Assembly: GCA_021827255.1 (NCBI GenBank)
Contig: JAKAWO010000214.1
Location: 1-5,498, forward strand
DNA from: Acidobacteriota bacterium
Lineage (GTDB): Bacteria > Acidobacteriota > Terriglobia > UBA7540
Length of the DNA: 5,498 nt
Direction: 5' to 3'
In this document: piece by piece, positions 1 to 4,937 of the stretch
Position numbering within the stretch: the stretch's first letter is position 1
Layout: each line of letters opens with the position of its first letter
The notes under the pieces: generated by a model
The model's database searches: none
Told to the model about the DNA's origin: nothing
The model's input: only the letters and a program-made list of their open reading frames with translations
Made by a program: the position numbers and the translations under genes

Positions 1-846
1 GGGGGGCTGGCCGGCGATAGTGTGCGTGAAACCTTTGGAATCTACCTCAATGGCCAGCGACTGCGTCTTGCACAGGCTCGGATCGAGAACCATGGCCACC
101 GCCATCGGGTCAAATAGGGTTGGGGTCTTCTGGTTCCAGAGGTTGTAGAGCAAGGTGAGCGCGTCAGTGAGGGGGCTGAGCTGGGTGAAGATCCGATGGC
201 GGGCCGCCCCTCGCAACTGCAACATCGCCGTCACGTCCAGCGGACACATCAGGATCGGAACACCGGATGAGAAGACCACCTCGGCGGCAGCGGGGTCGGA
301 GGCGATGTTGTATTCGGCTACGGGCCTCCGCTCTTCGTCATAGCCGCGAGCGATTGAGCCGCCCATCATCACAATCCGCTTGATCTTCTTGGCGAGCATC
401 GGATGGCCCTTCAGCAGCTCGCCGAGGTTGGTCAAGGGCCCGATGGCGACGATCGTGATTTGCCCCGGTCGGCGCAAGATTTGCGCTCGCAAAAAAGTGA
501 CGGCTGTCTCCCGGAACAATTCCGGGCTGTGGAAGCCCGCGGCCCATCGGGTCTGCTCGATTGGCAGAGGCTTGCCCGCATGGCCAGCGGCCACTGGAAC
601 GCCTCGGAGCCCGGCCACCCAGAGCAGCTTGGCGGCGAGCCGAGCTCTCGCTTGCGTGTCTCCGCTCACCGTCGTCACGCCCAAAAGCTGAAGCTCGGGG
701 CTGCGGGCGACCAGCGCCAGCGCGAAGGCGTCGTCAATGTCCGTTCCGATGTCGGTGTCCACGAGAATAGGGACCTTGGCGCGCGCGCCGGCAGCGAACG
801 CCAAGCCCGGGAAAAACAACAGCACGAGACAAAGAATCTTCTTCAT
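1..846 (-). CDS. Secreted inosine/uridine-type nucleoside hydrolase (3' end cut by window edge)
   Basis: This gene encodes a nucleoside hydrolase, a family that splits the N-glycosidic bond of ribonucleosides into base and ribose using a bound calcium ion. 282 residues are visible with no stop before base 1; the family is usually about 310-350, so a short C-terminal part is missing. Residues 1-18 (MKKILCLVLLFFPGLAFA) form a good signal peptide, so the enzyme is probably periplasmic or exported. The calcium/ribose motif is at 30-39 (DTDIGTDIDD), two residues longer than the classical DxDPGxDD form. Other family marks are IGPLTNL (135-141), VMMGGS (159-164), EYNIASDP (178-185), PLDVT (202-206) and FDPMAVA (245-251), where D246 should be the last calcium ligand. 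The position before it, His in classical enzymes, is Phe. The ATG at 844-846 has GGAGG at 850-854, a tight 3-base spacing. Substrate preference cannot be read from the sequence. The gene is probably its own transcription unit. Confidence 0.92.
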   Translation of the reverse strand, partial: MKKILCLVLLFFPGLAFAAGARAKVPILVDTDIGTDIDDAFALALVARSPELQLLGVTTVSGDTQARARLAAKLLWVAGLRGVPVAAGHAGKPLPIEQTRWAAGFHSPELFRETAVTFLRAQILRRPGQITIVAIGPLTNLGELLKGHPMLAKKIKRIVMMGGSIARGYDEERRPVAEYNIASDPAAAEVVFSSGVPILMCPLDVTAMLQLRGAARHRIFTQLSPLTDALTLLYNLWNQKTPTLFDPMAVAMVLDPSLCKTQSLAIEVDSKGFTHTIAGQPP

Positions 847-863
847 TTCCCTCCGACCCCGCC

Positions 864-930
864 TTAGACCGGCCTATCCTTCCACGCCCTCGTGAGCTTC
901 GTCAAACCGCCCGTGTAAGGGGCCGTCTAA
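864..930 (-). promoter_or_regulatory. Inverted repeat in the leader of the nucleoside hydrolase gene
   Basis: Plus-strand 921-930 (ggccgtctaa) and 864-874 (ttagaccggcc) are complementary over 10 bp with a single bulged base, separated by 46 bases. Within the enclosed stretch is a small perfect hairpin, CACG-AGGG-CGTG on the minus strand. The lower arm ends 9 bases before the GGAGG Shine-Dalgarno. If transcribed, the RNA could fold into a closed stem enclosing a smaller hairpin directly before the start codon. That shape would suit a cis-regulatory leader or, as DNA, a two-site operator. The pairing is seen; the function is inference, and chance pairing cannot be excluded. I recognise no known riboswitch class. 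Confidence 0.35.
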
Positions 931-1166
931 ACCTTCGCTGGCTGGCGCAGCGCGAACCTTCAGTTCTGCGGTTGGTTCCAAATCACGAAAAGCGGGATGG
1001 CGCCAGCCTCTCTACCTCCATATACGTCCCACGGCCGCGTCAAAGTTCTCGAACGGTAACAATCCAAATCAAGACGATTTCAGACTGGCAATTTCTCTGC
1101 GGATTGGGGAGCCTAACGTTGCGGAAGAAACTGTCCGCCGTTCTCCGAGGGCGGCCCATCCGATCA

Positions 1167-1187
1167 TTCGCCCCGGCGTTCGGCGAA
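1167..1187 (-). repeat. Short hairpin downstream of frr
   Basis: The arms TTCGCC (1167-1172) and GGCGAA (1182-1187) are perfectly complementary around a 9-base loop. No T-run follows on the minus strand, so it is not a standard terminator. It could help 3'-end formation or RNA stability after frr, or mean nothing. Confidence 0.3.
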
Positions 1188-1276
1188 GCGGGCGCGTGAA
1201 GAAAATCCTTCCGCTTCTTCCCATTCGAACTCTTCGTAGCCGCGAGGGTTGGCCGTCAACCCACCGCATCCCCTTT

Positions 1277-1297
1277 GCGCCAGGCCGCGGCCGGCGC
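1277..1297 (-). repeat. GC-rich hairpin 40 bases after the frr stop
   Basis: The outer arms GCGCC and GGCGC pair (5 bp), and a 3-bp inner stem follows after one bulged base, with a 4-base loop. On the minus strand the hairpin is followed by AAAGGGGATG, not a T-run. It is the strongest stem close to the frr stop and may act as a transcript-end stabiliser, but it does not meet the rho-independent terminator pattern. Confidence 0.3.
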
Positions 1298-1337
1298 AGC
1301 GCGCGTTGTGGGGCAACTCCTGAGAGCTCCGCCTTCA

Positions 1338-1898
1338 TCAGCGCAACTCTAGAATCTCTCCTTCTTTCGACTTCCCTTGCGCCTCAAGCTTTTCCATAAA
1401 CTCATTGGTGACTTTCTGTATTTCCTCGAGGGCTCGTCTTTCGTCATCCTCAGAAATCTTTTTTTCCCTGAGGAGCTTCTTAAGCTCCTCGTTGGCGTCC
1501 CGACGAACGTTTCGCACCGCCGTGCGGTGGTTCTCTAAAACCTTGTGGACGTGCTTCACCAACTCCCTGCGGCGCTCTTCCGTCAGGGGCGGAATGGGCA
1601 CGCGAAGCGCCTTTCCATCGTTCACCGGATTCAGGCCCAGGTCCGAGGCGCGAATGGCCTTGTCAATCACTGGCACCAGAGACGGGTCCCAGGGCTGAAC
1701 GGTCAGCAGGTTCGGCTCCGGGACGCCCAAGGTCGCAACCTGGTTGAGCGGGGTCAGATTTCCGTAATAATCCACCCGGAGATGATCGAGGAGGCCCAAG
1801 GAAGCTCGCCCCGTTCTCACGCTCGCCAGCTCCGCCCGGAAGTCTTCGAAGGCTTTGGCCATGCGACTCTTCGTGTGGCCCACCGTTTCCTTGATCAT
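1338..1898 (-). CDS. frr: Ribosome recycling factor (RRF)
   Basis: RRF works with EF-G in the cytoplasm to split the post-termination ribosome so that subunits can be reused. The 186-residue product matches the usual length of about 185. It shows the N-terminal helix with SVRTGRAS (26-33), then the small domain with DYYGNLTPLNQVA (43-55), LTVQPWD (65-71) and DLGLNPVNDGK (86-96). The C-terminal helical half carries PPLTEERRRELVKHV (103-117) and VRNVRRDAN (128-136). I chose the ATG at 1896-1898 because translation then opens MIKETVGHTKSRM, as in the family, with GAGAGGAG upstream (AGGAG at 1909-1913, spacing 10). An in-frame extension to 2027 would add 43 low-quality residues lying inside pyrH and is rejected. 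The gene starts 23 bases after the pyrH stop, so the two are almost certainly co-transcribed. uppS and cdsA, which follow frr in many bacteria, are absent. Confidence 0.97.
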   Translation of the reverse strand: MIKETVGHTKSRMAKAFEDFRAELASVRTGRASLGLLDHLRVDYYGNLTPLNQVATLGVPEPNLLTVQPWDPSLVPVIDKAIRASDLGLNPVNDGKALRVPIPPLTEERRRELVKHVHKVLENHRTAVRNVRRDANEELKKLLREKKISEDDERRALEEIQKVTNEFMEKLEAQGKSKEGEILELR

Positions 1899-1921
1899 CG
1901 GGTCCGCGCTCCTCTCCCGGC

Positions 1922-2638
1922 TCAGTGTCCAACCGTCGAACCCACATTTTCCCCAAGTACAACTCGTTTCAAGTTGCCGGGAACGTTGAGATTGAAAACG
2001 ACGATCGGCAGGCTGTTGTCCATGCACATTGAAATGGCCGTGGTATCCATCACTGTCAAACCTCGGGAGAGAACCTCCCGATAGCCAATCCTCGAAAACA
2101 TCTTGGCGTCCACCACCGTCTCAGGGTCGGCGTCATAGATTCCATCCACCTTGGTCGCCTTTAAGATCACTTCCGCCTTGATTTCCATCGCCCGCAGCGC
2201 CGCCGCCGTGTCGGTCGAGAAATAAGGGCTTCCGGTGCCGCCGGCCAGAAGGACGACCCGGCCTTTTTCGAGGTGCCGGATGACACGCCGTCGGATGAAC
2301 GGCTCCGCAATCTCGCGCATCTCAATCGCCGTCACCACTCGGGTATAGGCGCCCGCTTTCTCCAGGGCGTCCTGAAGCGCCAACGCGTTAATCACCGTCG
2401 CCAGCATCCCCATATGGTCGGCCACCACGCGCTCAATGCCGTGCTGCGAGGCCGCCACGCCCCGAATGAAGTTCCCGCCCCCGATCACCAAGGCGACTTC
2501 TACGCCCATGCCGCGGACTTCGCTGACTTCCAAGGCGATGCGCGCGGTGACCGCGGGGTCAACCCCAAAACCCTGGGCGCCCATCAGCGCTTCGCCGCTC
2601 AGCTTGAGAACGATGCGATGGAAGACCGGCTGGCTCAT
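1922..2638 (-). CDS. pyrH: UMP kinase
   Basis: UMP kinase phosphorylates UMP to UDP with ATP, the step that commits pyrimidines to UTP and CTP; the bacterial enzyme is a cytoplasmic hexamer of the amino-acid-kinase fold, typically GTP-activated and UTP-inhibited. The product is 238 residues, the normal size. Visible motifs are the phosphate-binding KLSGEAL (12-18), GGGNFIRG (53-60), DHMGMLATVINALAL (74-88), GGTGSPYFSTDTAA (133-146) for UMP binding, and KATKVDGIYDADP (160-172) for the nucleotide site. The usual GGGNIFRG appears with F and I exchanged. The ATG at 2636-2638 fits the family N terminus exactly, but the 15 bases before it (AGCAAGCCAAGCC) contain no recognisable Shine-Dalgarno. The start is 45 bases after the tsf stop, and that gap holds a weak 4-bp hairpin (2666-2680). 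Translation may depend on coupling or on a lightly structured start. Confidence 0.97.
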   Translation of the reverse strand: MSQPVFHRIVLKLSGEALMGAQGFGVDPAVTARIALEVSEVRGMGVEVALVIGGGNFIRGVAASQHGIERVVADHMGMLATVINALALQDALEKAGAYTRVVTAIEMREIAEPFIRRRVIRHLEKGRVVLLAGGTGSPYFSTDTAAALRAMEIKAEVILKATKVDGIYDADPETVVDAKMFSRIGYREVLSRGLTVMDTTAISMCMDNSLPIVVFNLNVPGNLKRVVLGENVGSTVGH

Positions 2639-2683
2639 GGCTTGGCTTGCTCAGGCCTTTCACTAGGCTATTTTAGAGCCCGC

Positions 2684-3319
2684 TCAGTCCGACGGGTCCG
2701 TCTTGGCAGGCTCGCCCAAACCCTCGCCCACTTTGAACCGGGAGAAGCGCCTTACGGAAATGTTCTCTCCGAACTTGGCGATTTTGGACGTAATCAGCTC
2801 TCCCACGGTCAGGTTGCCCGCGGTGTCCTTGATGAAGTGCTGCTCATACAAGCAATTCTCTTCAAAAAACTTGCTCAGCCTGCCCTCCACGATGCGGCCC
2901 ACCACCGCGAGGGGCTTGCCGGCGCCCGCTGCCTCTGCTTCCAAGACCTCGCGCTCCTTGGCCAAAACCCCGGGAGTCACGTCTTCTTTGCGGACAAACC
3001 GAGGATCGGTGGCGCAGATTTGCATCGCCAAGTCATGCACCAATTCCTGGAATTCATGGTTGCGCGCCACAAAATCCGTCTCGCAGTTGACCTCCACCAA
3101 GACTCCTATTTTGCCGCCCGCATGGACATAGGAGCCCACCACCCCTTCCGTCGCCAGCCGGCCCGCCTTCTTGGCCGCCGTCGCTTGGCCGCGCCTTCTC
3201 AGGACGGTAAAAGCCTGCTCAACATCCCCTCCCGTTTCCTCCAGCGCCCTCTTACACTCCATCATCGGCGCCCCGCTCATCTCGCGCAGTCTCCTGACCG
3301 CATCCGCCGTTATCCCCAT
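2684..3319 (-). CDS. tsf: Elongation factor Ts, short form
   Basis: EF-Ts is the guanine nucleotide exchange factor that recharges EF-Tu during translation. The 211-residue product opens with the UBA-like EF-Tu-binding module (about 1-50: RLREMSGAPMMECKRAL at 10-26, then GGDVEQA). It continues with the core SYVHAGGKIGVLVEVNCETD (63-82) and TDFVARN (81-87), whose Asp-Phe pair contacts EF-Tu. The C-terminal part (about 160-205) carries LYEQHFIKD and FSRFKVGEGL. E. coli EF-Ts is 283 residues; this is the short architecture with one core subdomain reduced, known from Thermus and several other phyla. The ATG at 3317-3319 follows AGGTGAG with spacing of about 8. Pro18 replaces the more common Gly in the TGAGMMDCK-type motif. 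It lies 83 bases after rpsB across a strong hairpin, and rpsB-tsf is the standard pairing across bacteria. Confidence 0.96.
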   Translation of the reverse strand: MGITADAVRRLREMSGAPMMECKRALEETGGDVEQAFTVLRRRGQATAAKKAGRLATEGVVGSYVHAGGKIGVLVEVNCETDFVARNHEFQELVHDLAMQICATDPRFVRKEDVTPGVLAKEREVLEAEAAGAGKPLAVVGRIVEGRLSKFFEENCLYEQHFIKDTAGNLTVGELITSKIAKFGENISVRRFSRFKVGEGLGEPAKTDPSD

Positions 3320-3350
3320 CCTTTTCTCACCTGCTCCTGACGCAGAACAA

Positions 3351-3379
3351 GGGAGGCCGCCTTCGCGCTTTTGCCTCCC
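3351..3379 (-). terminator. Terminator-like or attenuator hairpin between rpsB and tsf
   Basis: The arms GGGAGGC and GCCTCCC (7 bp, six of them G-C, plus an outer G-T pair) enclose a 15-base loop. On the minus strand the stem is followed by TTGTTCTG, a broken T-run. It begins about 24 bases after the rpsB stop and ends about 31 bases before the tsf start, upstream of the tsf ribosome binding site. This suits a partial terminator that lowers tsf relative to rpsB, or an RNA-processing or stabilising stem. The imperfect T-run and the tight gene order argue against full termination. Confidence 0.5.
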
Positions 3380-3402
3380 CTGAACTCTTTCCGGTCCAGA
3401 TT

Positions 3403-4407
3403 TTAAAAGTCTTCCTGCGGGGCTAGCCCTTCGGCCTCTTCCCCCGCCTTCCCGCGAGGCCTTCCGACTAATTTTTTCTTTCCTTTGGGAACGCGCACTC
3501 GTCCTTCCAATTCTTCCTCCGCGGCGCGCACCGAGGAGGAGACCCCTTCCTCCCCCATTTGTCCCGAATCGCCAAATTCTGCGCCACCCTCTCCGACCGC
3601 GCCTCTCGCTTCCGCGCCCGCCATGCCTTCACCGGCCGCAATCGCTGCCGCCTCGCGAGCCGCTTCCAATTCCTCAGCCGCTTTTTCAGCGGCAATCTTC
3701 TCCGCTTCGAGTTGCTTCTGAATGGCTTCTTGCTTCCCTTCCAGAATCGCATCCGCCATCCGAGAGGTGAAGAGCCGGATCGCTCTCAAGGCATCGTCAT
3801 TACCCGGAACAACCCAATCCACGAGGTCAGGGTTGCAGTTGGTGTCCACGACCGCCACCACCGGCACGCCCATTTTCCTTGCCTCTAGGACGGCGATTTG
3901 CTCTTTGTTGGAGTCAATCACGAACAGGGCGTCGGGCAGACCCGGCATGTCCTTGATACCGGCTAGATTCTGGTCTAAATGCTTCCGCTCACGCTCGAAC
4001 CGCTGCACCTCTTTTTTCGTCAGCAGGTTGTAGCGCCCGTCACGGCTCATCTCTTCGAGTTCGCGCAGCCGCTGGATAGACTTCTGAATCGTGGCGTTGT
4101 TGGTGAGCAGTCCCCCCAGCCAGCGGTGGTTGACGTAGAACATCCCACACCGCTTGGCCTCCTCGGCCACAGACTCCTGCGCCTGCCGTTTGGTCCCGAC
4201 AAAAAGGATGCTCTTGCCGTCCCGGGCTTGGTCAGATAGATATTTCGCCGCTTCTTTGAAGAACTTCAGTGTCTTTTGGAGATCGATAATGTGGATGCCA
4301 TTTCGTTTCCCGTAGATGTACTCCTTCATCTTCGGATTCCACCGGCGGGTCTGATGGCCAAAATGGACTCCAGCCTCCAGAAATTCTTTCATGGTGATAT
4401 TCGACAA
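3403..4407 (-). CDS. rpsB: Small ribosomal subunit protein S2 with long C-terminal extension
   Basis: S2 is a late-assembling protein of the 30S subunit near S1 and the anti-Shine-Dalgarno region, needed for mRNA binding. Residues 1-225 are a complete S2: EAGVHFGHQTRRWNPKM (11-27), GIHIIDLQKT (37-46), ILFVGTKRQAQ (67-77), HRWLGGLLTN (94-103), DMPGLPDALFVID (153-165), PVVAVVDTN (182-190) and PGNDDALRAIRLF (201-213). The product is 334 residues, against about 240-260 usually. The extra 109 begin with an Ala/Glu/Lys-rich helix likely to coil (226-256), then a Gly/Glu-rich low-complexity stretch (257-302), a basic patch (303-320, with KGKKK and GRPRGK) and an acidic end. The start is a TTG at 4405-4407: AGGAGG lies 4 bases upstream, and it gives the canonical MSNITMKEFLEAG start. 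The ATG six codons in would sit 19 bases from that site, too far. Confidence 0.96.
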   Translation of the reverse strand: MSNITMKEFLEAGVHFGHQTRRWNPKMKEYIYGKRNGIHIIDLQKTLKFFKEAAKYLSDQARDGKSILFVGTKRQAQESVAEEAKRCGMFYVNHRWLGGLLTNNATIQKSIQRLRELEEMSRDGRYNLLTKKEVQRFERERKHLDQNLAGIKDMPGLPDALFVIDSNKEQIAVLEARKMGVPVVAVVDTNCNPDLVDWVVPGNDDALRAIRLFTSRMADAILEGKQEAIQKQLEAEKIAAEKAAEELEAAREAAAIAAGEGMAGAEARGAVGEGGAEFGDSGQMGEEGVSSSVRAAEEELEGRVRVPKGKKKLVGRPRGKAGEEAEGLAPQEDF

Positions 4408-4417
4408 ATAGCCTCCT
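4405..4417 (-). promoter_or_regulatory. Ribosome binding site fixing the TTG start of rpsB
   Basis: AGGAGG on the minus strand (4412-4417) lies 4 bases before TTG (4405-4407). The only nearby in-frame ATG (4390-4392) is 19 bases from the same site. The spacing to TTG is on the short side, but the family N terminus agrees with it. Confidence 0.75.
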
Positions 4418-4424
4418 CACATCC

Positions 4425-4445
4425 AAAAGCCGCGGCGGGCGGCCT
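4425..4445 (-). terminator. GC-only hairpin with T4 in the rpsB leader
   Basis: GCCGC-CCGCC-GCGGC on the minus strand (4443 down to 4429) forms a 5-bp all-G-C stem with a 5-base loop, extendable by a G-T and an A-T pair, and is followed by TTTT (4428-4425). It ends only 7 bases before the rpsB Shine-Dalgarno. It resembles a weak intrinsic terminator between rpsI and rpsB, or an attenuator or translational control stem for rpsB. S2 represses its own mRNA in E. coli; whether this stem takes part in similar control is inference. Confidence 0.45.
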
Positions 4446-4450
4446 CTCAC

Positions 4451-4467
4451 GAACGTTGTGGACGTTC
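4451..4467 (-). repeat. Second hairpin in the rpsI-rpsB gap
   Basis: GAACGT (4451-4456) and ACGTTC (4462-4467) are perfect 6-base arms with a 5-base loop. It lies 5 bases from the GC hairpin nearer rpsB, so the leader can form two tandem stems. They could be S2-responsive leader structure or DNA-level symmetry for a regulator; nothing in the sequence decides between these. Confidence 0.4.
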
Positions 4468-4510
4468 CGCGATCGGTCTTGAGTCTGAGGGCCGAACGCT
4501 GGTCGCCTGA

Positions 4511-4906
4511 TTACCGCTTCGAGAACTGGAACCGCTTGCGGGCACCCTTCTGGCCGTACTTCTTGCGCTCCTTGGCGCGAGGGTCCCGTGTCAACAGTCC
4601 GTTTTGACGCAGGATGGAACGCAACTCGGGATTGTAGAGAATGAGGGCGCGGGCTATTCCAAGCTTCGTCGCTCCGGCCTGACCATGAACGCCGCCGCCA
4701 TGCGTGTTCACCAAAACATCAAACTTGCCGCTGCTCTCTGTAACCACCAGCGGTTGCTGAATCTCTATCCTCAACGACTCCGACGGGAAATATTCCTCAG
4801 CCCGCCGTCCGTTGATCTCGTAAGTGCCGCTCCCCGGCCTAAGGATGACGCGCGCCACCGAAGTCTTTCGCCGTCCGGATGCTCGAAAGTCATTCAACTC
4901 GTTCAC
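4511..4906 (-). CDS. rpsI: Small ribosomal subunit protein S9
   Basis: S9 sits in the head of the 30S subunit, and its extended C-terminal tail reaches the P-site tRNA anticodon. The product is 131 residues, the usual length. It shows SGRRKTSVARV (10-20), GTYEINGRRAEEYF (27-40), VNTHGGGVHGQAGATKLGIARAL (split as VNTHGGGVHG at 66-75 and QAGATKLGIARAL at 76-88), LLTRDPRAKERKKYG (104-118) and the diagnostic basic end RKRFQFSKR (123-131). I chose GTG at 4904-4906, which has AAGGAG at 4913-4918 with ideal 6-base spacing. A TTG three codons later (4895-4897) has its own AAGGAG at 4906-4911 and is a possible alternative. A longer frame from a TTG at 4952-4954 overlaps rplM, has no binding site and is rejected. 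It follows rplM by 31 bases, the near-universal pairing. Confidence 0.97.
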   Translation of the reverse strand: MNELNDFRASGRRKTSVARVILRPGSGTYEINGRRAEEYFPSESLRIEIQQPLVVTESSGKFDVLVNTHGGGVHGQAGATKLGIARALILYNPELRSILRQNGLLTRDPRAKERKKYGQKGARKRFQFSKR

Positions 4907-4918
4907 TCCTTGCTCCTT
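4904..4918 (-). promoter_or_regulatory. Tandem ribosome binding sites choosing the rpsI start
   Basis: Two AAGGAG copies sit 7 bases apart on the minus strand, at 4913-4918 and 4906-4911. The first serves GTG (4904-4906) at spacing 6, the second serves TTG (4895-4897) at spacing 8. The two starts differ by three residues, so either gives a normal S9. Confidence 0.6.
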
Positions 4919-4937
4919 TTGCAGAATGCCTATCCCT

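Larger units (their letters stand above)
847..1337. other. 491-base intergenic region between frr and the nucleoside hydrolase gene
   Basis: I find no convincing gene in this stretch on either strand. Open frames here are short, Arg/Pro/Ser-rich and lack ribosome binding sites. It holds several inverted repeats: 864-874 with 921-930 (listed separately), 936-940 with 948-952, the 9-base arms 940-948 with 1000-1008, 1167-1172 with 1182-1187, and a GC-rich hairpin at 1277-1297. None is followed on the minus strand by a run of T, so no standard rho-independent terminator for frr is evident. No strong sigma-70-type promoter for the nucleoside hydrolase could be fixed. A TTGACG on the minus strand at about 900-905 has only a poor -10 partner. 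Confidence 0.6.

Noticed and set aside
303..320. Possible operational link between pyrH (UMP supply) and the nucleoside hydrolase (nucleoside breakdown).
   Set aside because: The hydrolase is exported, separated by 491 bases and probably transcribed alone, so the shared nucleotide theme is likely coincidence.
155..867. Several plus-strand frames opposite the nucleoside hydrolase gene.
   Set aside because: They overlap one another in different frames and mirror a clearly conserved minus-strand enzyme; none has a recognisable motif or ribosome binding site.
1210..1240. GAGTTCGAATGG on the minus strand resembles a tRNA T-loop.
   Set aside because: No matching acceptor, D or anticodon stems can be found around it, and the flanking arms needed to close a T-stem do not pair.
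1069..1338. 89-codon minus-strand frame whose ATG overlaps the frr stop (TGATG), suggesting translational coupling.
   Set aside because: The product is Arg-, Pro- and Ser-rich with no domain-like pattern, there is no Shine-Dalgarno, and it runs through the intergenic hairpins. It looks like a GC-driven chance frame.
1899..2027. In-frame upstream extension of frr by 43 codons.
   Set aside because: It lies inside the 3' end of pyrH, its residues resemble no RRF, and the shorter start gives the exact family N terminus and length with its own ribosome binding site.
2273..3340. 355-codon plus-strand open frame opposite pyrH and tsf.
   Set aside because: It is an antisense shadow: both opposite-strand genes are clear, full-length conserved proteins, and the translation is His/Arg/Pro/Leu-rich with no family resemblance.
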